Shown here one piece after another: positions 1 through 11,480 of a stretch of DNA of 64,000 nt (position 1 is its first letter; each line of letters opens with the position of its first letter). The translations under genes were made by a program, and so were the position numbers. This stretch comes from Castor canadensis. Lineage: Eukaryota > Chordata > Mammalia > Rodentia > Castoridae. Location: NCBI RefSeq assembly GCF_047511655.1, contig NC_133390.1, positions 131,927,583-131,991,582 on the forward strand. Reading direction: 5' to 3'. The notes under the pieces were generated by a model. That model was given only the letters and a program-made list of their open reading frames with translations, ran no database searches and had not been told where the DNA came from.

Positions 1-315
1 GAAAATTTTCAGCTTTTAATGCATTGACTATGAACTCTGCATTTTCTCCTGAAATTCCAAATGTGGTATGTGTTTTCTATACTCTGTGTCTTGCACCCTC
101 TTTCCCAAATTTTCTATTCTTTCGACTCTGTGCTATGCTTTCTATTTAATTGGGAAATTTTTTCAATTCATAGCTATTAGTAAGGTAAGATTGGGACATA
201 CTCCCTAATCTTATTATATTTTCTTTCATTTTTTTTTGCCACTAAAACCCAGGTCCTAATCTTATATTTTCTGACTTGTTTTTCTTGCATGTTTCTTTCC
301 TACCCCACCCATTTT

Positions 316-420
316 GTTTTGTTTTGTTTTGAGACAGGGTCTCACTACATTGCCTAGTCTGGTTTTGAACTCCTGGGCTCAAGCAATCATCCAGCCCTAG
401 CCTCCCAAGTAGCTGGCTAC
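316..420 (-). repeat. B1-like SINE
   Basis: Antisense 7SL-type text: gagacagggtctcactacat, ctcctgggctcaagcaatca, cctcccaagtagctgg. Confidence 0.8.
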
Positions 421-1356
421 TGCCTAATTAAATTTTAAATTGCGTAATTAGACATGTGTGTCTACCACCATCTAGAATTACACGGTATCTACAACATTCC
501 TGCATACTTCTCCCTGACTTGCTGGCCCTAATTCTCCCTGATGTTCAGCCAAAAACCTGATGGTTTCCCCGGCTACTCACACCTGCCCTCTCTAAACCAC
601 ATCCAATTTCTGCATGCATTTTGAGCTGTAGTTTCTTCCTTTCTTTCCACCCTACATGTCTGCTGTCTGCCAGGGGCTCCTCCTCAGGTTTCTTTTCAAC
701 CAAGGGATTCATGTTTTCCCAATTTATCACATTTTATAAATAAACTAATTTATTAAATTAAATCTATTTATTAAATAAATTTAATGTACCCAGTCTACCA
801 CTTTGATCAATTATCTATCTCATGCATAGATATCTGATCTCTTATCTCCTTGACCAGAGCATCTATTACTGGTGGATAGAGTGTTCTAGATGTTCCTGTT
901 TTGGGGTACAACATCTAAGATTAGGATGTTGCTCTAGGTACAGCAAAGAACCATGAAGAGTAGGAATATAACAAAGAGAGGTTTATTTGGAAGATAGCAA
1001 AGAGTAATTTATTAGCAAGTGAAATTACAGTACTTTTGATATTTGAGGTGCACAGTTCAGAGAAGGGGTGACTGCCTTAAAGTTGTAGGGGGCTTTAGGT
1101 TTTATTATCCAATAGAGTGAGGTTACTAGGTATCATGAAATTATGGTCCTCCCCAAATAGTTTGACTACTGTGTGGTGGCTGTCCCAGTGTAGGAAGTCA
1201 TTCTGAGAAAATTTCAAGAGAATGAAGGCAAGTGTGCATTTGATCTTCTTTTGTCTCTCCTGGTTTAGCTCCACCTGTGAAAGATCACGTAACAGTCATT
1301 ACACCCTCAAGACACATGCTCCACCTTGACACAGGGAATGTGTTCCTAAGAGGATA

Positions 1357-2441
1357 TAAGGCCATCATCTTTTTTTTTCTTTTATTATTCATATGTGCAT
1401 ACAAGGCTTGGGTCATTTCTCCCCCCTGCCCCCACCCCCTCCCTTACCACTCACTCTGCCCCCTCCCTCTCCCCCCCACTCCCTCAATACCCAGCAGAAA
1501 CTATTTTGCCCTTATTTCTAATTTTGTTGTAGAGAGAGTATAAGCCATAATAGGAAGGAACAAGGGTTTTTGCTGGTTGAGATAAGGATAGCTATACAGG
1601 GCATTAACTCACATTGATTTCCTGTGCGTGGGTGTTACCTTCTAGGTTAATTCTTTTTGATCTAACCTTTTCTCTAGTTCCTGGTCCCCTTTTCTTATTG
1701 GCCTCAGTTGCTTTTAAGGTATCTGCTTTAGTTTCTCTGCGTTAAGGGCAACAAATGCTAGATAATTTTTTAGGTGTCTTACCTATCCTCATCCCTCCCT
1801 TGTGTGCTCTTGCTTTTATCATGTGCTCATAGTCCAATCCCATTGTTGTGTTTGCCCTTGATCTAATGTCCACATATGAGAGAGAACATACGATTTTTGG
1901 TCTTTTGGGCCAGGCTAACCTCACTCAGAATGATGTTCTCCAATTCCATCCATTTACCAGAGAATGATAACATTTTATTCTTCTTCATGGCTGCATAAAA
2001 TTCCATTGTGTATAGATACCACATTTTCTTAATCCATTCGTCAGTGGTGGGGCATCTTGGCTGTTTCCATAACTTGGCTATTGTGAATAGTGCCGCAATA
2101 AACATGGGTGTGCAGGTGCCTCTGGAGTAACCTGTGTCAGTCTTTTGGGTATATCCCCAAGAGTGGTATTGCTGGATCAAATGGTAGATCAATGTCTAGC
2201 TTTTTAAGTAGCCTCCAAATTTTTTTCCAGAGTGGTTGTACCAGTCTACATTCCCACCAACAGTGTAAGAGGGTTCCTTTTTCCCCGCATCCTCGCCAAC
2301 ACCTGTTGGTGGTGGTGTTGCTGATGATGGCTATTCTAACAGGGGTGAGGTGGAATCTTAGTGTGGTTTTAATTTGCATTTCCTTTATTGCTAGAGATGG
2401 TGAGCATTTTTTCATGTGTTTTTTGGTAAGGCCATCATCTT
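1357..2441 (-). mobile_element. 5'-truncated L1 with intact 15-bp target-site duplication
   Basis: A minus-strand LINE-1. The direct repeat taaggccatcatctt flanks it at 1357-1371 and 2427-2441 without a mismatch. The poly(A) tail appears as the T-run after 1371, followed by the L1 3' UTR (C-rich stretch 1420-1480). Beyond this is the C-terminal end of ORF2: reading the minus strand, frames at 2415-1863 give [19 protein letters not shown] and [20 protein letters not shown], split by a frameshift near 2140-2190. Only about the last 1.05 kb of the element is present. It is a dead copy; the perfect duplication suggests a fairly recent insertion. Confidence 0.93.
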
Positions 2442-4839
2442 AACGATTGGTCCAGGATGTGAGCCCTCTGGGATTTTAGACTGGAACTTCATAGTGCAAT
2501 GCATTTGCTCATTTGTGTGCATGTCTGTCTAGGTGCGTTTGCCAACAATTTCATTTCTTGAGTTCAGAACAATACTGCCTTGGCCAGAGTCAATCTGTGT
2601 TCATTAATTCACTAAAGAGAGTAAGACTTCCTAGGAGTCTCCGATATCCTCTTGCACTTCTTTTGATGTGACTCGACTTTTAGGAATGTGTTGTGTTCAA
2701 CTAGTGAACTTGTCCTGGGAAAGATGAAAACATCAGATTGCCCAGACAGAACAGAAAGTAGCTTTGATGTCAAGGGTACAATTCCACCACCAGGTGACAG
2801 TGTTGACCATTTTTATAATTTCTTAAAATCAGGGCTGTAAGAAATTTGGTTGATGATATTAGTTCCTTGTCAATAAATACACATCCTTCTGGGTCCCCAG
2901 CTGGTATCTTCAAGATGGTGTCAAAAACCAGCTGGTTGGGGTCCTTCTGCTCTATCCAGAGATAAATCCTCCAGTTATTTTGGGCTCTTGCTGGGGTTTT
3001 GTAGTCCTGGCCAGCAGCAGCAGATAAAAAGGAGCAGTAACATGTGGTAGGGGCAGTGGAATGGTGTTCGAACCTTGGGGATCAGTCAAGATCCTTGACT
3101 GCTGTACTTCTGTGTCTGAGACTGAGAAGGAGGTTTGGAAGCCAGGGCAATCAACAGCCCTAAAGGGGGTGTATAAGTGTTTGATCAAGATTTAGGTTCA
3201 GAGCTTTTGACAGCCTTTGGCAAGGAGTGTGTCATGGCTCTTGTATTGTACTGATGTCAGGTTTACCTTTGCTGCTCTTTTCTCCTATTAGCTGCCAATA
3301 TCAGTTTCACTCTTGGGACAGCTTCAAGTGCCCCTTGGCTGCTTTTGCCTCTGCCATTGTGGCCCCATTTATCACTGAGGCAAACCCTCCTTCTTTTGCC
3401 ATGGGTGGTCATGACCACCTGCTATATTCCTGCTAGGGGAGCGCTCATTGGGCCTCAATGGCACTCTTGCCCATGGCTTTCATTACTCTGGAAACTGTTT
3501 TGCTGCCACCCCAACCTGCTGCCGCCACCACTTCCACTGCCTCCACTCCAGAAGTCTTTATTTGGATGTAATATTACTATTCCAGGGGGCAGCACAAGAG
3601 GGTATCTCCCAGCTGCACCCAAAGTGAGGTGAGCAGTCTGCTTACATAGCCAGAAAAAGGGGGAGGGGATGTGAGACAAGGGTACCTGCACTAATCATGG
3701 CAGTTCCTTCACAAAAATGAAGGATTATGTTTGCACAGCCCCTGTCACCAACCTTCTGCTGGGCCACCAGAGGAAGAAAGTGCTTTCCCTCTGACCTGGA
3801 TGGAAGTAGGGCAGTGCCTTCTAGAGCCCGAGTCGTGTTTTGGATTCAAAGTGGTTGGTGCTGGCATATGGGCAGTCTGGCTGCCTGGCTAGCAGTCTTT
3901 TATTCAAGGCAGCCAGGACCCTGGGAAAGGATCTAGCAGCTTTTGATTAGGGAGATAAGTTTCCCCAGCTCCCAACACCCCAGCACATTTAAAGGAAAAA
4001 TAAACTTTCAAAAGGATGCTTACAACAAAGGCTTATCAGTAACAGAGCTTAAACTATATTAAACACTGCACTAACCATACTTAACTTCTGCCCCAGTGCC
4101 CAAGGGAGAGTTGGGTCCCTACCATCTATTTCAGTCGGGCCATATTTAATCTCTTGCTGGGACCCACAGGGACTGGCTCCAGAGAAATTAGCATCCAGCC
4201 CAGGTGATCAGCACATGCTCACTGACTAATCTTTGCTTGTTGTCTGTCTTCAAGTTGTGCCCATATGATAGTACTACAAACCCTCACATTGGACTTGAGC
4301 TGAGAGGCTGGGAAGCCCACTCAGGGACTCTGAGAAGTTCCTGAGGCTATATGTAGAGATGGGGGTGGCAGTTTTAGCTGCTTTTGCCACCTGGGAACAG
4401 GGCAATGTGGCTGACAGCTCAGATCTGTCCAAATGACATTCTCTGGCCTACCCCTCCCCCCACCTGTGGCCTCTTATGGAGGAGCAAAAACCCAGGATAT
4501 TTGCTGCAAAAACAAGCCTCCAAACATCCAAACAGTATCTGCTTGATGGGCTGAACAGTGTACTTGGCTCCAAGACCACTTAGGGTATAGGGTGGAGTTC
4601 CAGTGAGCATCAGGACCTTTGGCTCTAAGAGGATGAGCTGGTACAGACTGCTGAACAATGCACCCACAGGGAAAAACCACCAGGGCCTTTAGTGACAGCA
4701 GGTTGTGTTGCTATCACAACAAGGGAGTCATTCAGGGAAGCAGCTCTTGGTACTCAAGAGGAGGCACAGCTTTTTCTTTTCTTTTCTTTTTAACACTTAT
4801 GGAAGACTAGAGGGAGTTACCATTCACTGGGAACAGGCT

Positions 4840-5010
4840 GGGAACATGGCTTAAGTGGCAGAGCATCTGCCTAGAGAGTGCAAGGCTATGCCTTCAACTC
4901 CCAGTAGCATACATACAAAAAAATTGCAAGGTAGCTCGAGTGTAACACAGTGGTAGATGGTGAGTTTAACTTGTGTGATGCCCTGTGTTCCATCCCCAGC
5001 ACTGCAAATA
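4840..5010 (+). repeat. Two tandem tRNA-derived SINEs
   Basis: A castorimorph-type tRNA SINE (ggcttaagtggcagagcatc) is followed by an ID-type SINE ending in tccatccccagcactgcaaa. Both are on the plus strand. Confidence 0.7.
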
Positions 5011-7140
5011 AAGAGTTACCATGATTTGGTGTGGAGGGGCTTTAGTTAGCATGTAGCTGGAGCAACTGGGAGCTAAGCCAATATAAAAGTTGGCTGCTTT
5101 GCATTCTCAGTGCTCCCCAGAACACCACAGAGCACAACTGTAGGAAGACGGGCATCCCATAGATCTAGGAAGCGTGGGTCCTGGTTTTCATTTCCTGTCT
5201 CTTCCTGCTCTTGATGGTCAACCTGTGTAGTCCTGTGCATGGCTATGCACTGCTGGGCTATCACTGCAGAGTGGGAGTGGCTCATGCACATCCACAGTGT
5301 TACATAGTGAGACCCTGGGCCTGTTGCAGGCTTCTACTGCTGAAGTGGATGTTTACATAGACTGCCACCTTTCATGGTTACCACTGAGCTCATGGGAAGC
5401 CAGAAGGGAAGGAGAACCATTTTACTTTATGAAGTTACTCTCAGACCGCCACTTACTGGTTTTCTTCTCCCCTAGGCCCTCTTCAATGCTATTATGGAGC
5501 TTTTTGTTTGTTTGTTTTGCTTTGTGTTCCAGTTATCTGAACTGGTGTGTGTTGTGTCCCCTCCCCCGCCCCGCCACATTGTGACCTAGTTGTGCTCAGA
5601 CTGTAATTGGCCAGTTCTTGTCAGGTTGATGATGCTCAGCTCTGGGTCGTGTGCACAGGAGTCCCCCCCACCCCCAGTGTTATTGGAAAGAAGTAGGGGG
5701 ATGGGGAACAGGGGGATGAAGAGAACAGGAAGACATGCAGGAAGGAGGAGGAACTGGGTGTTCTGTAGAGTCTTTAGAGGCCACTAGCTTCACAGTGAAT
5801 GGATTTGGTGACTCCACACTAGGCCTTGCTATGGGAGGGAATTTGTGGGGAGAGTGGTTATGTATCTTCAAGGGATTCCTTATCAACTAAGATTGTTTTT
5901 TATGTTAAATAAACATCGCAGGGACCATTGTTTGGGACTGAGCTTTGCATTGGCCCCAATAGACCAGACTAAAATTCAAAATGGAGTCACTCATACTAAA
6001 GTTCTTGAAAATTAGGCTGTTTATCTGACTATCAGAGGAAGCAGAATTATAGAGGGAACAGTCAAGCTTCCCAAACAGGCCAGTTTCCGGTGGCCTGGTG
6101 ATGAAGTTCCCTCTGCTTTCATCTTTACACAAAAAAGGAAACCTGAGGAGCCTAGGGGAGCCACCAGTCATTTTCCTATTGTTCTGTCTCCCTGCCCCCA
6201 CCTTATAAGGAAAGTGACATTGAAACAACCAATCCACTTTCTGCTCTTTGTTCCTACTTTCTTCAGCCCTTCTCTATCTTTTGAAACCAACCCCTCTGCT
6301 GAGCCCGCAGGAACACTTGGTCTACTTTATGGGATGAAGTTTTCCTTAGTTCTAGAATTGAAAATAAAGACAATTGAAAGCTTTTAATTGTTGTGATTTT
6401 GTCCTTTGACATTTGGGAGCATCTGTGTGCTCCAGCTCTCCAAGAACTGCGGGTGGTAGGTGCTATGAAGGTAAACAGCAGAGGTATTGGTGGACTGGCC
6501 CATTGATGCTGATCAGTAAGCTCTGGAGGCTAGGGTTATGGCTCAGCTGCCTGTTTCTGGGGGTTTCCATCCTTTCTGAGTTTGCTTGCACACAGGTGAA
6601 GTGAGGACAAGAGCATCCATCTCCCAGGCTTGCAAAGGTCATGAATCATCCCTGACAGTTAACAGTACTGAGTGATGAGTCCTGGATTCCCACAGAGACC
6701 CAAGCCTCCTCCCCCTGCAGCCTGTGCCCCATGGCTTCCAGCACTGGGGCTGGCTAAAGTCAAAGAGAAGGCTTCTTGGGGACAGAGTGTGACCAGCACT
6801 GTCCAGTTTGCTCACAGCATTCTCAGAACTGAGGTCCCCAGGGAAGCAACTATGTATAGACTTAGGACCAGGTAGAGCTCACCTTTCTTCTAGTTTTCAG
6901 AGAGCTGATTGCTGGCTGCCAGCTGAAAGGCAGCAGGGACAATCTTGGCTTCAGGCTGTGACACTCAGAAGGAAAGTTCCCCACATGGCCTGTTGGGTAA
7001 GTTGGGCAGCGGAAAGTATAATTCTGCATCATTTGGTTTGTTCTGCAATGTTCAATGTACACATATTTACTTCTCTTTATCCAGTCTGAAGAGGAAACAG
7101 TAACTGCCTAGTGTTTCTTTATTTTAAAATAGAGTTAGGT

Positions 7141-7262
7141 TCTGGGGGTGTAGCTGGGTGGTAGAGCATGCACTTAGCATGCAGGAGACCCTGGATTAGA
7201 ACAAATGAAAGAAAGAAAGAAAGAAGGAAAGAAGGGAAGGAAGGGAAGGAGGGAGGAAAGAA
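7141..7262 (+). repeat. ID SINE with GAAA/GGAA tail expansion
   Basis: ID core (gggtgtagctgggtggtaga) whose tail has become an impure GAAA/GGAA microsatellite (7206-7262). Confidence 0.8.
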
Positions 7263-7867
7263 ATCATTCTATGTATGTTTACCATTCTAAAAGTATAGAA
7301 ATTTAGAAAACAAAGGTGATGGGAAGAGAGCTATCACCCACACATCTCATGGCTATTGTATAGGTGTTTTTGTGTATTCTTTCTTATTTATTCAACAAAT
7401 GTCTACCGAGCCAGGATGGTTCTAAGTGCTAGTGACATGGCCACAAGCACACATAGGCATCTGCTCATAGAGTTCCCTCCTACTAGGATGAGGGAGAATA
7501 TAAACAACGAGATAATATATGTGCACTATGGAAAAAATGAAGTCAGAGGTTGAGACTAGGGCATGAGGGTTGAGGTGGTAATCACCCATGTAGGTGAGAG
7601 AGAAGAACTTGTGGACAAATGGAAGTGTGAAGAGACCTGAAGGAAGTTGGGGGTGGTGGTCTATGTGGACTTCTGGAGGAAAAGCATTCCCAGCAGGAGG
7701 GACAGCATGTGCAAGGGTCCTGGGGCAGGAACTGCCTGATGGTTGGAGGGATGGGAAGAGGCCAGCGTGGCTGAGTCTGAGTGAATGAGGCAGAGGAGGA
7801 GGTGGGATCCTGGAACAGGTGAGGCTAGATCAGGCAGGGCAATGTTTTTTCTTTTCTTTCTCCTTCC

Positions 7868-7990
7868 CCTTTTTGAGATGGAGTCTTGCTATGTTGTCCA
7901 TTCTGGCTTCAAACTCTTGAGCTTAAGTGATCCTCCTGCCTCAGGCTCCTGAGTAGCTGGGACTACAGGCACATAAAACTGTACCTGGCC
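7868..7990 (-). repeat. B1-like SINE
   Basis: Antisense 7SL-type text: gagatggagtcttgctatgt ... gagtagctgggactacaggc. Confidence 0.85.
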
Positions 7991-8263
7991 AAGGTGGTAT
8001 TTCTCAGACTTGAATGCGCACAGAGGTCTCCTGGGGATGTATTAGAATGCAGATTTTGCTGCAGCAAGTCTGATGGGCCTGGCACTTTGCATTCGCAGGT
8101 GCCCAGGTGATGCCAATGCTGCTGGTCCATGGACCACCCTTTGAGTGGCAAGGATGCAGCCCTGTGGGCCCGGGTAACTATGTGGCCTTTCTCTGAGGGA
8201 ACTGAGGAGTCTTTGGATTGTTCTGAGCTGCAGATCAATTTCATCGGATGCTTGTTTTCTTTA

Positions 8264-8345
8264 TTTTGTTTGTGGTGCTGGGGATGGAACCCAGGGCCTT
8301 GTGCATGCTAGGCAAGTGCGCAACAACTGAGCTACCTCCTCAGCC
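8264..8345 (-). repeat. ID SINE
   Basis: Antisense: gctggggatggaacccaggg ... tgcatgctaggcaagtgc. Confidence 0.8.
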
Positions 8346-9221
8346 TTTGACCTTTGTTTCAAAGGAATTGTACCAGCTGCTGGTTAGACTACAGTGGTCA
8401 AGGATGGAAGCAATTAGCAGCCGACTGAATAATCCAAAAAAGAGAAGGGTGTGGTTTGGATGGAGGAGGAAAGGGTGATGGGGAATATTCTGAAGGCCAG
8501 TCTTCCCCACCCAGGGGTTGCCTACAAGGGTATACACTTGAACAAAAGAAAATATGTTTTCCATTCCCTGACCTGGAAGATCAGTGTTTGAAGAAATAAT
8601 TCACAGGATATGATGTGCTTGGGATGTTAATTAGACATTTGAATGTGGGACTGAAATTTGGCGCATAGGTCCTGGCCATAGGAGAGACAGAGAATAGAGC
8701 TGGCCTCTGACTCAAAGGCAGGAGGGAAGCAGGAAGGGCGGGAACTTAACTCTGGGACCTCCCCTCCCCCTAACACTTTGAAGGTGAGGAGATTAAGAGT
8801 CATGCATTTTTGGTTGCGGTTGTATCAGCTATCTCTGGCTGGGAAACAAAGCACTCCCACATTTAATGATTTAAGGCAACCATAAATTACGTCTCAGTCC
8901 TCTGAATTGACTGGGAGACTCTTTTGTACCAAGGATGAAGCTCCCATGCCTTGGTGAGCTTCACCATCCAAGGTGGACTCATGAGTTGGATGGGGATTGG
9001 TCCAGGCTGTGGGCTGCAGTCTGTTCTCTTCACGGGGTCTCTGCCTCCAGAAAGGAGACCACAGCATGGCAGCTGGGAGCCAAAACAGGAGCTGGAACTG
9101 TGGGGCCTCTCTGGGTCAAGGTCAGAACATCACTCTGCCAGGTCTTTATGATCAAAGCAAGTGGAGGCTCACCCAGACTCAAGGGGAGGAAACCAGGCTC
9201 CTCATCTTTTAACAGGGAAAG

Positions 9222-9720
9222 GGCTGAGGATTAAATCCAAGACCTGTGCACGCTAAACATGTACCCTATCACTAAGTCACACCCCCAGCCCATCATGGTC
9301 TCAATGAGCAGCAAGCCATCAAGTACACAAGAGGGAGGAAGGTGTGTTCCATTATGATCTTTCTCTATTTCTAATTCTATCCATATGGTAAGAGGGGAAT
9401 TTAGTGGTATAATTGGGGTGCCGGCTTTCCTCTTCCATTAGCCAACCATGTCCTCTTTAGTAAGTCTTTTTATTTGTTTGGACTGTCTCTTTATTTGTTC
9501 CACTAGGGGGATGATGATCATTTGATAGCACTAGATAACTTTTTGTTTTCCTTTTTCTGTTGAGACTTGCCAGTTTGGGCCCTAGCCAGACTTTTGTTTT
9601 ATTTGGCTTAGTTTTGTTTGTTGAGATGAGGTCTTGCTATGTTACCCAGACTAAAACCGGTGGGCTCCAGTGATCCTTCTGCCTTAGTCTCCTGAGTAGC
9701 CGGGACTATAGGTGTGCACA
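9222..9720 (-). repeat. ID SINE (9222-9291) and B1-like SINE (9612-9720)
   Basis: Both are antisense. ID: ctaaacatgtaccctatcac and caccccca. B1: gagatgaggtcttgctatgt ... gtagccgggactataggtgt. Between them is unassigned sequence. Confidence 0.7.
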
Positions 9721-10149
9721 GTTTAAATAACTTTTAAGCTAAGTAGAAAATGCAGGTCAAGCCGGAGCTTGTGTTGTGTTAGCTATTGCCACTGCCTTAC
9801 AGCTTTCTATCCTCTGGCAGGAAGCAGCATTCCCCACATAGGGGCTGGCAGCTGACCCCATCGCAGACCCTCACGTGGGCAGACTCTTTCCCTCTACAGT
9901 TTTCACTTCTAAGAGCAAGGACTCTATCAGCCCAAAGAACCCAACAAACCAGTTATCCACCCCTCCCCCCATTCTCTTCATTATTATGTGTTTACTTCTT
10001 GGGTGTTGAAATATTTAAGAACCCGGTAGAGACAAGTTTTTTCCCTACCTTTCTTGGCTTCTCATCAACAAAAACACCTTCTTCACCATGGCGCTTACTA
10101 TGCACCATGCCAACCAGAGGCAGACATTTCACAGACATCTAATTTATTC

Positions 10150-10280
10150 CTTACCACAGCCTACAAGAGAGAGAGTACTCCAGTTTTCCAGAAAAGGAAA
10201 ATGAGGCACACAGAAGTTAAGGAATATGCCCAAGGTCACAGAACTAGAAATGCCAGAGTTGGGACCCAAGCCACAGACGC
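10150..10280 (+). repeat. MIR fragment
   Basis: Core MIR words: gaaaatgaggcacacagaag, ttaaggaatatgcccaaggt, cacagaactagaaatgccag. Confidence 0.75.
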
Positions 10281-10649
10281 TGGAGCAGAGAAAAACCCTT
10301 ATCGCCCCCCCACCCCGCCCCCGAATCAGCCAAGGTTTAGCAAGAGCCTTAGTTTCCCTGTTACACTTTTTCCCTGGGCAGGAATGACCCTGCCAGGGCC
10401 AAGGTCAGCAGGTGGTTGACATGAACATCAGGCCTTGGACCAGAAACTCAGGCCTGCACAGCTCCCTGGCTTGAACCTCCCACCTTCGCCAGCTCATTCA
10501 GACCATTAGCTTACAGCCGCAGGCAGGTAACTTAGGTGTGCGTCGGGATGGGGTACAGGCCAGGACTGCCAGGGAAGGGGTTCACTCTCAAGGGAGCGTC
10601 AAAGAAATAAAACTTTAGCGTCAGCCTCCGTGATGTTAAACTGATCGAC

Positions 10650-11480
10650 CTGTGGTCTTCAGACCCATCTGTGAGCGCCCATCGCTCCATCCGTTTATTA
10701 TTCCATTCCCTCTCTTTCCCACTCCGGGTCGGGAGCCTGCGCCCGACGCACCTGCCTCTCTGCTGTTGCCCCGCGTGGAGAAGCTGGCTGTTTTTGGCGC
10801 GCAGAAACCCAAACAGCCCGACGCCCAGGCGTCTAGAGCGCAGAGCAGCCCCGCGCATCGCGGATCAGCCGGGCTCAGGGTCCCTGCTCCGTCCGGCTCT
10901 CCCTTGCGTCCCTTCTCCAGGCTGCTCCCCTTTTCCCTCGCAGGCCCCTGTTCCCCGGCGGGCTCAAGGAAGCAGCTTCAGACCAGCGAGGAGTGGGTGG
11001 CGGCCGGAGGGCGGAGCCGGGGCGGGGCCCGCGGAGACTCCAAGCGGTGCCCCGGGCCCCCGGCACCCGCAGTAGGGTGTCGAACGAGATGGCGGTGCGC
11101 AGCCTGGGCCGCGGCGTCGGACGGCTGCTGGGCAGTCTGCGCGGGCGCTGGGGGCAGCTGGGGTGGCCACAGTGTTCGGTGAGCGCTCAGCTCCGGGCGG
11201 CCTCCGGGCCCTCGGGCAGCGCCCCCACCGCCGCCGCAGCCACCACGCCGCCCGGCTCGTACCCCGCGCTGAGCGCGCAGGCGGCCCACGAGCCCGCCGC
11301 CTTCTGGGGGCCGCTGGCGCGCGACACGCTTGTGTGGGACACTCCCTACCACACCGTCTGGGATTGTGACTTCAGCACGGGCAAGATTGGCTGGTTCCTG
11401 GGAGGCCAGTTAAATGTGTCCGGTGAGTTGGCTGCAGGGATCCGGGACGCCCCCAACTCAGACTTCCCGAGGAGACTCAA
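10650..11480 (+). promoter_or_regulatory. ACSS1: CpG-rich promoter region of ACSS1
   Basis: CpG dinucleotides become dense from about 10650 and fall away after about 11480, unlike the CpG-poor flanks. A consensus GC box (GGGGCGGGGC, Sp1/KLF type) is at 11019-11028, 60 bases before the start codon. A TTTGGCGC word at 10793-10800 fits the E2F consensus but may be chance. I see no convincing TATA box just upstream, as is usual for CpG-island promoters. The transcription start cannot be placed from sequence alone; the stretch around 10990-11080 is plausible. Confidence 0.8.
11089..11422 (+). CDS. ACSS1: ACSS1 coding exon 1: transit peptide and start of N-terminal domain
   Basis: Encodes residues 1-111 plus the first base of codon 112. 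The ATG has G at -3 and G at +4, a strong Kozak context, and the protein from here aligns with recalled ACSS1 starts ([13 protein letters not shown] at residues 7-19). Residues 1-67 contain R4, R8, R12, R18, R20 and R36 but no Asp or Glu (first acid is E68), as expected of a mitochondrial presequence. From about residue 65 ([19 protein letters not shown]) the conserved N-terminal synthetase domain begins. The donor is g|gtgag at 11423. The coding sequence is far more GC-rich than later exons because it lies inside the CpG island. Confidence 0.96.

Larger units (their letters stand above)
1..10649. other. Intergenic 5' flank of ACSS1
   Basis: I see no exon with supported coding sequence here. 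Contents are the L1 at 1357-2441, B1-like SINEs (about 316-420, 7868-7990 and 9612-9720, all antisense), and ID or tRNA SINEs (about 4840-5010, 7141-7200, 8264-8345 and 9222-9291). There is also an L2-like piece at about 7375-7500, an old repeat at about 8815-9130 and a MIR at about 10150-10280. The stretches 2442-4830 and 5300-6900 show nothing I can name. Confidence 0.7.

Noticed and set aside
1863..2415. Minus-strand frames with clear protein similarity.
   Set aside because: They are remnants of L1 ORF2 broken by a frameshift, not host genes.
10993..11088. A possible 32-residue N-terminal extension in frame with exon 1.
   Set aside because: The in-frame upstream start would be GTG at 10993, not ATG. 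The ATG at 11089 has a strong context and gives the expected ACSS1 N-terminus.
10652..11182. Open frames of 134-176 codons in other frames at the promoter.
   Set aside because: GC-rich CpG-island DNA lacks stop codons by composition. These overlap exon 1 of ACSS1 in other frames and show no recognisable domain.
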